From Serinus canaria (Eukaryota > Chordata > Aves > Passeriformes > Fringillidae): a stretch of DNA of 64,000 bases. Location of the stretch: positions 2,108,001 to 2,172,000 of the forward strand of contig NC_066333.1 of the NCBI RefSeq assembly GCF_022539315.1. The letters run 5' to 3'. The number at the start of each line of letters is the position of its first letter. Position 1 is the first letter of the stretch. The translations under genes and the position numbers were made by a program. The notes beneath the pieces are model-generated. The model was not told the origin of the DNA, searched no databases, and saw nothing but the letters and a program-made list of their open reading frames with translations. Shown in pieces: positions 12,543-24,132 of the stretch.

Positions 12543-13064
12543 TGAATCAAGGGTTTAAAGAAACTGAAAGAGTTAAAAGTTTGGCTAGCTTTAGTTAGGG
12601 GGGATAGAAACAATTAGGAGTATAGCAAGAAGAGTGGAGATAATAAGGGAGAGGTAATTACTAGCAGATGGAATAGTTAAGGCTAAGATATAAACCAGAT
12701 ATTTGTCTTTAGTGTGTTTAAAGAAGCAGGATGGGATGTGGATCTGACTGTGAAAAAGAAGAGGCCGTGGCTGCACCTGGGCCCTGAACCTTGAGCTACA
12801 GCCAAGGGGTCCAGAGCCTGGCAACAGGGCAAAGGTAAAGGGGCTCTGTGACCTCAGGGACCAAAGACCCATTTCAGAGCCCACCAACCCATTTCAAACC
12901 CACTGACCCATTTGAGGTGAAGGACAAGTGGGAAGGAACTTTGGATTCATTAAAATACACTTTATTACAAATGAGGGGTAGGTGGGGTTAGGTAATGAAT
13001 ATGTATTAGGTATTTGGGGAATTATATGAATATGTAAGACTTTTTTAGATAAAGAGAGCTGGAG
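12543..13064 (+). mobile_element. LTR, family C, copy 1
   Basis: Almost identical to 42359-42757 over its first roughly 375 bp (one visible substitution and one 20-bp unit missing), then clearly diverged from about 12920 to 13060. An ATATAAACC TATA-like site lies near 12686. The element loses similarity to copy 2 where the CCCTT array begins, so its polyadenylation region is missing or replaced. Confidence 0.75.
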
Positions 13065-13070
13065 CCTGCT

Positions 13071-13740
13071 TCCCTTCCCTTCCCTTCCCTTCCCTTCCCT
13101 TCCCTTCCCTTCCCTTCCCTTCCCTTCCCTTCCCTTCCCTTCCCTTCCCTTCCCTTCCCTTCCCTTCCTTCCCTTCCCTTCCCTTCCCATTTCCCTTCCC
13201 TTCCCTTCCCTTCCCTTCCCTTCCCTTCCCTTCCCTTCCCTTCCCTTCCCTTCCCTTCCCTTCCCAACCTTCCCATTCCCAACCTTCCCTTCCAACCTTC
13301 CCTTCCCAACCTCCCTGCCCTGCCCTTCCCACCTTCCCTTCCCACACCTTCCCTTCCCAAACCTTCCCTTCCCTTCCCTTCCCAAACCTTCCCCCCTTCC
13401 CAACCTTCCCTTCCCAAACCTTCCAGCTTCCAAACCTTCCCCTTCCCAAACCTCCTTCCCTTCCCAAACCCTTCCCCTTGTCCCCAACAAACCGTCCCTT
13501 CCCAAACCGGCCCTTCCCCAAACCTTCCCTTGCCCAAACCTTCCTTCCCAACCTTCCCTTCCCAAACTTAAACCTTCCAACCCGTGCCCAACCCTTCCCA
13601 ACCTTCCCACCTTCCCAACCGTACCTGCCCAACCTTATATTACCGTCCCAAAACCGTCCCTTCCCAAACCTTCCCAAACCTTCCCAAACCTTCCCAAACC
13701 TTCCCTTCCCAAACCTTCCCTTCCTCCCGCCACTTCCCAA
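13071..13740. repeat. CCCTT/AAGGG pentanucleotide array with degenerate flank
   Basis: A nearly pure CCCTT array runs from about 13071 to 13265 with two small interruptions near 13168 and 13190. A degenerate zone built from TTCCC and AAACC blocks follows to 13740. The minus strand is GGGAA repeated, which satisfies the simple G-quadruplex rule throughout, and the homopurine/homopyrimidine asymmetry allows triplex DNA. Stop-free frames of up to 262 codons here are artefacts of the 5-bp unit. Confidence 0.95.
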
Positions 13741-15082
13741 AGGATTCACCAGGCACCAAAGAATGGCAAATGCTTGGGAAAGGGGAAAATAATAAAGGCA
13801 AGCAGAGCAGCACTCGCCAAGATCTCTGCACACCCCATTTTGGGTTGCTTTTCCTTCAAATCAAACAATGCAATTCTGAAATCAGATGTTTTCTGACAGA
13901 AGGGCACAGAGCACAGTGTCACTAAGCAGATCTGAGGAGCTGACCCTCTCACAGAGGGCTGGGCATAAATAATTTGCTTAATGGTTGTACCTAAAGGATC
14001 AGTCCTGAGATAAGGAGACAACTTGGGAAGGTGGCCTTCAAATTAACATGAGCAATGGAGGAACCTAAGATTTGTCAGGCTGGATCAGGCCCTTCTTGCC
14101 TAGGTTTATGTTGTGCTATAAAACTAAAATAGCTGCTTCTTCTGAGCCAAGTAGGAGCACTTAATGGCAGGGCTCGCCCACACGTGGTATCTTCCCTGTC
14201 TTTAACAATTAACGTTCAGTTTCAGGGCTGATGAACAAAGAACCCCCTTCTGTTGGTGTAACTGATACCTCTGAGTGCTGTCTATTCATGTAAATGCTTC
14301 CAAATCTTCAGATTTCTCCTGTCTTGCTGAGCCTTGATTGTGCTTGAACTCACCTGGGACAAGGAGTGGAGACAGACTCAGGGTTCCTTTTTCATCCTTT
14401 AGAATCCCCACCTTTGTCCTCATGGCCTGTTCTCTTTTCTGGATATTAATCAGCAGAAACCCTCATTTTCCCTAAACCATTATCACATTCACTGCTTTAG
14501 ACAAAAATATTTCCAGTTACATTCTTGTGTCTCTATTAAAGCACCAATCCTGTTCTTTCTGGTTCACCTTTCTGAGCATTTTCTGGGTGTTTTATTGTTC
14601 CCTGAATCCTGCCCCTGTTTGAAGCCAGGCTGACACTTGCATGCATGAAATGAGACCTCTGTGTGTCCAAGGACATGGCAGATTCCTGGAGCCAGTGATT
14701 TTGGTGTCTTCTCCCAGCCCTGTGGAGCTGTGGCTGAAGGGGCAGGGCAGGAGTGTCTGGGGCTCAGGGGTTCATTCCCTGAGGGGTCTGAGCTGCCCCA
14801 GGAGGGAGGGGGATCTCTGAGTCCCCACAGCTGCCTCTGCTGCTCCTCTTGCTGTGACATTCTGCTCTGGCTCCTTCCTGCCATGCACCTGATTTATAAA
14901 ATTTATTAAATCCCTCCCTGCTTCATCTTTTCCCTGAGAGGGTTCCTTGCCCCTCTGGAAATACATTTTCCTTCCTGGATTTTGTCTTGATGGATTTCTC
15001 TCACCATCCCAAGGCCATTTCTGCCTTGAATTCTGATTTCTGCTGGGAAATCAGATCCAGCTGGGATCTGATTGGATTGGAT
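13741..15082. other. Single-copy sequence, no gene recognised
   Basis: No exon, RNA gene or recognised dispersed repeat. The last few hundred bases replace what would be the 5' end of the following LTR, so a rearrangement junction may lie near 15083. Confidence 0.4.
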
Positions 15083-15923
15083 CTCTCCCACAGCCCATCC
15101 TCCCTCCAGATCTCTGCTGTCCATGGCCACTGAGTGTCCCTGCAGGGCTGATCAAATTCCACCATCCCATGGGGAGATGCTGCACCCAGGGGAGGAGCCA
15201 AGCATTCCTCCCTGGATCCAATCTGCCCTGGGAACAGCCCAGCAGCCTTTGCCCCCTGCATTCCCAGAGGAGCAGCTTTCTGCTGCCCTGCATTCCCAGA
15301 GGGAGAGCAGGCCCATCTCCAGCAGCCCTGGAGCTGCAGAGGAAAACTCCCCCCTTGTGCAGGATCCCTGCTCCAGCAGAGCCACAGCTGGCACTGCAGG
15401 AGGGCTGAGCCCCCCTGGGATGGGACTGTGCCACCACCTGAGCCCCCTGGATGGGACTGTGCCACCACCCTGAGCCCCCTGGGATGGGACTGTGCCACCA
15501 CCCTGAGCCCCCTGGGATGGGACTGTGCCACCACCCTGAGCCCCCCTGGATGGACTGTGGCCACCAGCCCTGAGCCCCCCTGGGATGGGACTGTGCCACC
15601 ACCCTGAGCCCCCTGGGATGGGACTGTGCCACACCCTGACCCCCCTGGGATGGGACTGTGCCCCAGCCTGAGCCCCTGGGTGGGACTTGCCACCACCCTG
15701 ACACACAGGGGCCAGGGCCTGTCTGACTCTGGCAGGGTTGGTTTGTATTGCTGCATTTTTATTTTTAATTTTCCTAGTAAAGATCTGTTTTTCCTACTCC
15801 CATATCTTTTCCTGAGAGCCCCTTACTTTCAAAAGTATAACAATTTGTAGGTGGTTTACATTTTCCATTTCAAGGGAAGCTCCTGCCTTCCTTAGCAAAC
15901 ACCTGTGTGTTCAAACCAAAACA
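15083..15923 (+). mobile_element. Solo LTR, family D, minisatellite form, 5'-truncated
   Basis: Matches the copy at 29709-30866 and appears identical to it from about 15121 to 15415. It ends CCAAAACA at 15923. The first 90 or so bases found in the sister copy are absent. A minisatellite of about nine 30-34-bp units occupies 15404-15712. No target duplication could be established, as expected if the 5' end is lost. Confidence 0.8.
15404..15712. repeat. Minisatellite inside family D LTR, about 9 units
   Basis: Tandem units contain ATGGGACTGTGCCACC followed by CCTGAGCCCC. Units here are more irregular than in the three sister arrays, with small deletions in several. Because the unit is usually 34 bp, each successive unit shifts reading frame and all frames tend to stay open. 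Confidence 0.92.
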
Positions 15924-16137
15924 GAGTTCTTGGCAGGGAGGGACAGATACTCCCTGCTTGCAGAATTCCTGTGGGAGGCACAAGCAAGGCTGGAGGGAGG
16001 TGTGAGGTAGGATCGGGAATTCCTCTTTTTTCAAAGTATTTCCATAAATAAAAACCTACCCAGCTGTTCTCTGGGTGCCTACAAGCACTCCCCTGCCCAA
16101 AGATGATCCTCTCTCCAACGAAACATTGGGAATAAGA

Positions 16138-16248
16138 GCCAGGCCAGGTTGGATGGTGCTTGCAGCAACCTGGGATAGTGGGAGGTGGAATGGGATGAGC
16201 TGTAAAATCCTTTCCAACCCAGACCATTCCATGATCCTCTGATTCTAA
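16138..16248 (+). mobile_element. CR1 LINE 3' tail
   Basis: Contains typical CR1 3'-end wording, CAGCAACCTGGGATAGTGG and CCTTTCCAACCCAGACCATT, ending in a degenerate ATTCTA tail. It is a short 5'-truncated copy. Confidence 0.8.
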
Positions 16249-19200
16249 GTGTTAACTCTTCTGAAGACCCTCCCCAGCCCCTCCTTTATCCCTGTTTCTG
16301 TGGAGATCCTGGTGTTTTCACTCTGTAGCCCCCCCCGGAGTATTTTTCAGGAGACAAACAGGATGTGTGCTTCCCTTCCCTCACTGACACCACTCATCTC
16401 AAACTGGAGCCGACACAGAGCTTTTACCCTGACACTGTCAAATGTAAGAACGTTTTTGATCCACTTTAGAGAAAACCAAAATGTTTAGTCTAGAAAAACT
16501 TGAAATGCATCATCAACCCATTCCCCCCCTTTTGCTTTTTCTTACAGGACCAGTTGGTGCTGCAGTGGGGTGCAGGGAGGTTTGATTACTCTAAAGCTGC
16601 ATGTTTGGGGAGAATGTTATTTCTTCCCAAATATTAACCCTCCTTCTTTGCTTGCATCTGTTGGGGACAAGCTCACACTGACACACATTACTGGCCATTG
16701 ATTCCTCATTGAGATATTCTCAATTCTTCAGTGAGATGCTTTATTAGAATAATTTACTCCCTTTGAAACAAATCTAACAATCTTTAAAGAGATCTTGTGG
16801 TGACATCAAGCAGCCACAAAGCTGTGGTGCTGCACCCTGGGTCAAAATTTACTGTGCTCAGCAGTTTCATGTGTTATCACCTCATCCACCTCTTCCCTGG
16901 TTTTGCCAGAAATGGCAAAAAAACTCCTGAGGTTCCCTCAGTTTTGTTGTTATGCAAGAGAAGGAAGTCTGATCAAATTAATGGAGTTCTCAACCTTCCA
17001 TTTTACTGGCTGAGGTCTGTTTGCATCTTGTAAACAAGATTTATTATTCTTTAAAAAAATCTCTGTAGAGCTGAATTCGTATTTCATTAAAGTATTAAGT
17101 CATGTTTTAAGTTCAAAACCTTGGACATCCTGAGTTTGAGACTCCCACAGAGCTGCTGTAATTTGGGACAGGATATTCCCCTCCTGAGTTCACCACTCAG
17201 TATTTCACTGGGGTTTTGGTAACTTGTTCCACTGTTGGAAAACAGCAAAGACAAGTATTTGCTCTCCATTTCATTGCTCCCTTGGGGCTCTGATTAACCT
17301 GCTGCTCATTCCTTTCCTGAGGTAAATTCATGGGTTTGTTCTTTCTCTCTGGAGGAGGAGGGGGAAAAAAAAAAAATCTTTGCCATCAGTGCAGTGTGAA
17401 TCTCTGCCAGGCTGGTGTGGGCATGGGTGGGCACCTGGCAGGTCCTGGCAGGGCTGAGGGGCTGCTTTGCTGTGGAGCCCTGCACTGCTCAGTGACACCT
17501 CCTGCTTGTCACATCCACGGGGCTCCTCACAGCCAAGGAATGAAATGTCCAAGGACAACTTGTAATCCACCACTGGGCTGTAAAAATAACACCTCTGTAC
17601 CATCAAATGACTGATTTTAAAGCTGTCTCTTAAAAGGGAATCTCCCCTGGGCAGCCCCAAGCAAACCAAAGCATTGAGAGCCCTCTGAGCAGAGCAGGAA
17701 ATCCACGGTGTGTCCCAGATCTTCCTACAACCAGCACTGAGGCACTGCCATGGATGCCTTGTGAGAGCTGCCCTAGAGCAGAGGCTGGGCAGAGCTAAAG
17801 AATAAAGCAGGGATTTATCCAAAGGCCTCCACGGATCCACCTTGGGCAGCACCAGAGCCCAGCCAGAGCTGCACCCAAGATGACCCAAAATGGCCCCAAA
17901 ATGCCCGGCCGGGCATGGGGTCTCTCCCTGGGATCAGCTCTGCTCCATTCCCACCTTGCAGTTCATTGTCCCAGCCCAGCTTTAGCCCAGGCACTCCCAC
18001 CCTGCTTGTTTTTCTCTCTCCAGCCCACGGGGTTTGTGCTCCTGGGCTGAGATTTGGATCATTTGTCCTTGGTGCCCAGCTGGAGCAGGAATTGTTTTGT
18101 CTCCCTGCTCTGTGCACAGGGCTCACCATCCCATAATATGAAGCCCAGACCCACCCACTAAAGCAGCACAGAATGTGAGAAATATAAAAGCTGAACCTGA
18201 GGCATCATCATGATGCAGCAGGGCTGAGATCCTGGACCTTTGCTTGCTTCCAATCTCAACATTTTCTCCCCAAATCTGAGCCTTTCTCAGGGCTCCTGTT
18301 GATCTCCTGCATTCCCACTCAAAGCAAAGTGCTGGGGGATGGTGCCACCACAGATGTCTGGGCTTTCTGCTTTGTTAAATTCACATCCATTACTTTAACA
18401 TGCAAATTCCTTGGCTAGGAGAAGAAGGAAATGCACATTTCTTTTCTTGTTCATAATCATCTTTGCTAGTCATAGGGCAGTTGGAATAATGTGTTCTCTT
18501 TCAAATGAAAACAAAGGCATAAAAATAGAGCTTCAGAACTCAGAACAGTGGCAAGATCTTTAAATAAATCCCCTCAGAAAACTCCATTTTCAAATTGGTT
18601 CCTTCAAATAGATTCACCATCTTACCTTCTCTCCAGAAGATGCTTTTATCAGATCCAAAACTAAAGGGCACTTAGACAGAAGAGCTTTAGTGAGGCTTTT
18701 CTAACAGCTGCCTGTTAGACCCCAGCCAAAATCAAATGTCTGTTTGTGCATAGGTACATTCAGTTTCCTTTGCAGTTTTCCTTGGTGCAGTTGTTCATTC
18801 TTTGCAGTTGTCTCCGTTCCTGGCCCCTGCTGTTAAATTGCTGCTGCATTTCCCTGCAGAGAAGGCTGCACTTTATTGATAGATGAAGTGATTCCAAATA
18901 ATCCATTGTCCAAGGCAGTAACTATTTTTCTTTAGGGAAAGCCCCTTAGCTGGAATGTGCAGCTTAACAAACAAATAAAACAATGCCAAACTCACTTGTG
19001 GATGAAAGAGGGAGGAAACATCTCAGGATTTAACTGGTGGAGTGAGAGGAATACATGGTCTGGGCAGTGTTCACTGCCTCATCCTCTCACACAGAGGGAG
19101 AGGGTCCCTGGAGCAGGCAGTGTCTGCTGACCCTCAGGACTCCTGCTTGGCTTGCAGCAAAGCAAACATCCCAGGGATGCACCCTGCAGGGAGGCAAATC

Positions 19201-19306
19201 CATCAGAGGGCTCACAGCCTGGAAGTCTGGTGCCTGAGCTGCCCAAGCTGCCTCCTTGGGGCACCATGAGACACCCTGGGGACACCAAGGAATCTCAGTC
19301 CCTGAA
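16249..19306. other. Single-copy sequence, no gene recognised
   Basis: About 3 kb without a recognised repeat, exon or RNA gene. A POU-type octamer ATGCAAAT lies near 18401. Short open frames overlap on both strands without coding signature. Confidence 0.45.
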
Positions 19307-20175
19307 TGTCCTGGTTTGAACAGCCAGGTGTCTGCTGAGGAAGGCAGGAGCTTCCCTTGAAATGGAAAATGCAAACCCCCTCCCTACAAATTATTATAAT
19401 TTTGAAATTAAGGGGCTCTCAGGCAAAAATATGGGAATAGGAATAACAGTTCTTTATTAGGGAAGAAAATAAAAATTAAACAATGCAGTAAACCAAACCA
19501 ACCCTGCCAGAGTCAGACAGGCCCTGGCCCCTGTGTGTCAGGGTGGTGGCACAGTCCCATCCCAGGGGGCTCAGGGTGGTGGCACAGTCCCATCCCAGGG
19601 GGGCTCAGGGTGGTGGCACAGTCCCATCCCAGGGGGCTCAGGGTGGTGGCACAGTCCCATCCCAGGGGGGCTCAGGGTGGTGGCACAGTCCCATCCCAGG
19701 GGGGCTCAGGGTGGTGGCACAGTCCCATCCCAGGGGGGCTCAGGGTGGTGGCACAGTCCCATCCCAGGGGGGCTCAGCCCTCCTGCAGTGCCAGCTGTGG
19801 CTCTGCTGGAGCAGGGATCCTGCACAAGGGGGGAGTTTTCCTCTGCAGCTCCAGGGCTGCTGGAGATGGGCCTGCTCTCCCTCTGGGAATGCAGGGCAGC
19901 AGAAAGCTGCTCCTCTGGGAATGCAGGGGGCAAAGGCTGCTGGGCTGTTCCCAGGGCAGATTGGATCCAGGGAGGAATGCTTGGCTCCTCCCCTGGGCAG
20001 AGCATCTCCCCATGGGATGGTGGAATTTGATCAGCCCTGCAGGGACACTCAGTGGCCATGGACAGCAGAGATCTCCTGGAGGGAGGATGGGCTGTGGGAG
20101 AGAGAAAGAAAACTGCCCCAGGAACAGCAGAGAACTGCCCAGCTCTGACACATGGGGACAGAATGCACAGCCCCA
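19307..20175 (-). mobile_element. Solo LTR, family D, minisatellite form, antisense
   Basis: On the plus strand it starts TGTCCTGG, the complement of an LTR 3' end, followed by the inverted family D body. The minisatellite (19539-19785) has seven units. The far boundary is uncertain because this copy and the one at 35192 differ from 29709 in the outermost 50 or so bases. No matching target duplication (CTGAA before, TTCCC after). Confidence 0.75.
19539..19785. repeat. Minisatellite inside family D LTR, 7 units
   Basis: Seven copies of a 33-34-bp unit, inverted relative to 15404 and 30121. Units are almost identical and differ mainly in a run of five or six G. Overlapping stop-free frames reach 244 codons but encode only a frame-rotating repeat. 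Confidence 0.95.
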
Positions 20176-20929
20176 TTCCCAACCTCAGACCCTGAAAAAG
20201 AGCCCCTTTCCCTTGTCCCTGAGGCCAGGGAATTACCATGGACCTGGCAGTGCTGGCTCTGCTCTGTAATCCCTGCCTGCTCAAGGAAAATCCTGGATGT
20301 GAGCAATGGAGCAGGTCAGGGAGCTGAGAGCACTGCCAGGCTGGCAGTGAGGATTTCACACTCGAGCAGATTGTTGCTGCCATTCCAGCACCTCCAGCAC
20401 TGGGTTGGCTGGAGCACGAGTGCTGGGCCTTGGCAAATCCAGCTTTTGGGTTCTGGCTTTTCTGCAAACTCACTGTGTGAATTTTGGCAACTTGATTAAT
20501 TTCCCTGAGTGGGATCCAAAACCTGGGGAGGTCAAGGAGAGTCTTTTCTGGAGCTTAAATATACTTTAAATAGTCTCCTTAAGTCTGTGTTCCTAGTCTA
20601 TAACGTGGGAAATGCTCTGCCTCTCCTTTATTGGCTGCAAACTCTGCATGACAGGGTTTGTTCCTGGCTGGGGGCACAGCAGAGCCCTGATTTGGGTTGG
20701 CATCCTGGAGGTTCAAGGCAAAGAGGACCTGTGAGCACCCTGCAGACACAGGAACTCAGCTGTGGCAGGCACCATCCTTCCAAATTGTGTGCTGCTCATG
20801 GGTGGGAATGCAGAACAGAAGGGCTTGGATGGCTCATCCACTGCAAAAATAAAACCACCCAAAGATAGGCAGGGTTAGCCTGAATGCAGGAGTTGCACTG
20901 GTGGTGAAATAGCAGGGATATGATTGAGG
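20176..20929. other. Single-copy sequence, no gene recognised
   Basis: No repeat or exon recognised between the family D LTR and the next CR1 fragment. Confidence 0.4.
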
Positions 20930-21295
20930 AATCACAGAATTCCAGCATGGTTTGGGTTGGATGGATCTTCAAACTCATCCAGCCCCACCCCTGCCATGGC
21001 AGGGACACCTTCCACTCTCCCAGGGTGTCCCAAGCCCTGTCCAGCCTGGCCTTGGGCACTGCCAGGGATCCAGGGGCAGCCCCAGCTGCTCTGGGCACCC
21101 TGTGCCAGGGCCTGCCCACCCTCCCAGGAGAGAATTTCTTCCTAATTCCCCATCTGAATCTCTCCTCTTTCAGCTCCCCCTTGTCCTACCCCTATCAGCC
21201 CATGCTCAAAGTGGCTCTCGCTCTTTTCTAAGTCCCCTGCAGGGACTGGAAGGCCTCAGTGAAGTCCCCCAGAGCCTTTCCCCCTCCAGGCAGAT
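20930..21295 (-). mobile_element. CR1 LINE 3' fragment
   Basis: Reverse-oriented CR1 beginning AATCACAGAATTCCAG (the complement of the CR1 3' tail). It runs through the 3' UTR into the segment carrying CCCTTGTCCTACC and ACTGGAAGGCC. It is longer than most copies here but still lacks the reverse transcriptase region. Confidence 0.88.
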
Positions 21296-21486
21296 CAGTT
21301 TGACCTCAGCAGAAAGCAGGATTCCTGTAGGCATTTCCTGCTCTGCAAAAGGCTTTTGCCTCCTTGGGCAGAGCCAGCACAGCATCTCTCATGTCAGGGC
21401 TGGTTCCTCTCCTGCTCCTTGGCAGTTTTCCAAGGCACAGCTGGGGCTGTTTGCACCTCTGCCTGCAGCATCTGGGAGGGCAGGAG

Positions 21487-21860
21487 TGTCACCGTCATTT
21501 TTTCTGGAAAAATCCCCTTGCCCAGGACTTCTCTCCTGGGAAGCTGAGAAGCCTCAGAGAAAAATGAAAATAATATTTATCTCATTTGCTTCTCCTGTGT
21601 TTTGCTGCTTTGGAATGTGGTTGGAGATTGTTTACCCAATGTGTGAATTGTTTTGGCTTAATGACCAATCACAGCCAGCTGTTTTGGAGAGAGTCACAAG
21701 TTTTTCATTATGATCTGTCTGTATCCTTTCTCTGTTCTTTAGAATAGCTTAGTATAGCACTGTTTAATATAATATCATAAAATAATAAATTAGCCTTCTA
21801 AGAACATGGAGTCAGATTCATTCTTTCCTCCCAAAGACAGGGGACCCCAAAAATACCACA
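21487..21860 (+). mobile_element. Solo LTR, family A, perfect 6-bp duplication
   Basis: Begins TGTCACCG and ends ATACCACA, flanked on both sides by CAGGAG (21481-21486 and 21861-21866). Within it are a CCAAT box (GACCAATCACAG near 21661), an A/T-rich stretch, and AATAAA at 21784-21789. The 374-bp length is the compact form of a family in which the A/T-rich stretch has expanded elsewhere. The 6-bp duplication is typical of ERVK-type integration. Confidence 0.9.
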
Positions 21861-21866
21861 CAGGAG

Positions 21867-22333
21867 CTCCTGTCTCTCCCCACTCCCCATTTCCTGCAGG
21901 AATGCACAGTCCAGCCTCTCCCCTCACCTCCTGCACAGCCTGAGTGCAGCTGAGCCCAGAGATGTGCTGTGCATTCCTGCGTGGAAATGTCAGTCAAGTG
22001 ACCCTCATTCCCAGTGAGCCACAGAGCTGGGGACATCCTTACAGGCCAAGTGGGTCACAACCCCTGTCCCCTTGTCACACCAGCCCAGGCAAACCCCGCA
22101 GTCCTGCTCCCAGGGGGACAGGGCAGCTGGCCTGGGGCTGGGCTTCCACTGGGTCAGATACAGATTTGGGAACTCTGGGATGGATCTGAGGAGGTTTGCA
22201 TAATAAATTTGGGGCTCCTCAGTAGCCAAGGAGAGGATTATGTGGGACTGGAGCAAGGAGTAGCTCAGGGCTCTGTAGGTTTGAATCTCTGAGGGGAGGA
22301 AGAGGGAAAGGCTGGGATGGAGAGGTATTGCCA
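21867..22333. other. Single-copy sequence, no gene recognised
   Basis: No repeat, exon or RNA gene recognised. Confidence 0.4.
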
Positions 22334-22650
22334 TGCTGAGATGGGGAGAGAATGATGCATCTGACTCCATGGGTATCAGAAGGTTAATTAATTACTTTAT
22401 TATTTTGTATTATTCTGTACATCTAAAACTGAATCTGCCAAGCACTCGACCCTGCACACAACTCTCACACTGCCCTGAATCTGGTGACTGTCACTGACAG
22501 TCCCAACACACACACACACACACACCTGGCCCTGCCTGGCCAAGGAAACAAAACACCATCACTGTGGGTAAACAATCTCCATATTGCATTCTACTTTGGC
22601 ACAAACACAGCACAGCAAGTGATAAAAATTGTGTTTTGAGAAATGTGAAG
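22334..22650 (-). mobile_element. Family B LTR-like element, antisense, degraded
   Basis: On the minus strand it carries AATAATAAAG followed by CCTTCTGATACCCATGGAGTCAGA. This resembles the 3' part of family A (CCTTCT, then CATGGAGTCAGAT) and suggests a related older LTR. An AC dinucleotide run lies inside it at about 22505-22527. Ends are approximate and no duplication was found. Confidence 0.5.
22505..22527. repeat. AC dinucleotide microsatellite
   Basis: About eleven CA units inside a degraded LTR-like block. An ordinary vertebrate microsatellite. Confidence 0.9.
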
Positions 22651-22710
22651 CTACAGAGAGGTGTGAGGATTTACAGGGGGTGGGCAGAAACCAGGGAGGC
22701 CAGGTTCATG

Positions 22711-22830
22711 GAATTCACAGAATCACCAGGCTGGAAGAGACCTTAAAGATCATTGAGTCCAACCCAGCCCCAACACCAAACTAAGCCCTGGCATTGGTTG
22801 GGTGGGCACTGGAGCCTCCTGACCCAGTGG
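22711..22830 (-). mobile_element. CR1 LINE 3' tail
   Basis: Starts TTCACAGAATCACCAGG and continues CTGGAAGAGACCTTAAAGAT, the complement of a CR1 3' end. Similarity fades after about 100 bp. It may extend toward 23050, but I cannot support that. Confidence 0.7.
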
Positions 22831-22900
22831 GTGACATCCCTGTCCTTGAACCAGCTGAGGTCCCTCCTGACCCAAAGCATGGTGTGACCTGCCAGAAGAG

Positions 22901-22942
22901 GGACACCCTGGGGACACCCTGGGGACACCCTGGGGACACCCC
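22901..22942. repeat. 12-bp tandem repeat
   Basis: Between three and four copies of CTGGGGACACCC in direct tandem. The 12-bp period keeps frame, so open frames cross it. No gene is implied. Confidence 0.85.
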
Positions 22943-23049
22943 TGTGCCTCAGGGCCCAGCAGGAGGACAAGGAGCTTTCCCTGTGCTCTGTGCCTCTGCT
23001 CTCCTGCTGGGAGCTCAGCAGCCCTGGGAATCCTGGCACAGTTCATGTT

Positions 23050-24132
23050 CCTAAACAGAGGCAGTGCTGAGAGAGCCTCAGGGAGGATCTGAAGCTGTGT
23101 GCTTTCACACTTTAGATCACCCCAAAAGCCTTCAGATCACCCCTGGCTGGGCAAGAGCAGGCAGGTTCCTCCCAGCCCTTACTGCACTGCTGCAGCAATT
23201 TATGGCTCCCATGAGCTTTGCTCGTTTGAAAAGTGCCCATGGAAGCATTTCTCATGGAAAGGCTCTCCAGAATATTTTAATGGGGAAGGAGTGAGTGTAT
23301 TTATTTGAAGTGGTGCACTAGAAAGCTGCTCCAAGCCTGGCAGGCAGTTGTTGCCCACCACTGGGACGTAAAGAGAGGAAACACAAGCCCCACTGGGAAC
23401 CCTTCATCACAGATGGAAAGACAAGTCCGTGCCCAAGAACCCCCACAGCATTCAGCCTGACTTTGGAGTCTCCAGTAAAACTTTTAGTTCAGATGCCTTT
23501 CACTTTTGCAAGTCTTTCTGAGGTCAAATCTAAGGTTGCACCACTGAAAAATGCAGATTTAGGATTCATGTTGCACTTTTTATTCTTTCAGTGCTACCCT
23601 AAGTTTCATTAACCTGGAGTTAAACTAAGGTTGTGCTGTTGGATGAGCATAATAAAACGCACTGCCTGGGCTAAGGAACATATTTCTTTCATGGTGCTTT
23701 AAGAGGTCTATAAAGCTGTGATTAAATGATGTCTAAGCTTAGCTCTTCTGCAGCATCTTGCTGAGAGCAGAAGCAAAACCTTGTTGGGACCTTGTCTTTA
23801 GCACAGCACTGTCACAGCGAGCTGCAGAGCCACCAGACCCAGCAACTCTGCTTATTTTAAGCCGGCGACAGCTGAGGTGCCAGTGGCCCTTTGCAAACGC
23901 CTGTAACCCGATGCTCACAGCCCGGCTCATCCTGCGGCCCCAGGAATGTGCTGGGGTGAGCTCAGGGAGCAGCTGGCACACAGGGAGCGCTCAGAAATCC
24001 CACCCAGCACTGAGCTGGGGCTTTGGAAGGCACGGGATGTGCAGGGTTTGTTCAAGGGAAGCAGCTGCAAGCAAGAGAAGGAAAAACAAGGAGAAAGGAA
24101 AAAAGAAAATGAGGCAGTCAGAGGGGCAGAAA
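23050..24132. other. Single-copy sequence, no gene recognised
   Basis: No dispersed repeat recognised. A slightly CpG-richer patch lies around 23860-23960, too small to be a CpG island. Confidence 0.4.

Noticed and set aside
12894..13833. Minus-strand open frames of 171-262 codons rich in Gly, Arg, Lys and Glu
   Set aside because: Direct translation of the AAGGG array. The three frames give the same low-complexity peptide.
14228..14264. Box C/D snoRNA (CTGATGA with a nearby CTGA)
   Set aside because: The boxes are too close together, and there is no terminal stem.
15404..15712. CRISPR-like array
   Set aside because: Units are contiguous tandem repeats without spacers, in vertebrate DNA inside an LTR.
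23860..23960. CpG island / promoter
   Set aside because: Only a handful of CpG in about 100 bp, with no TATA, no accompanying exon and too short for an island.
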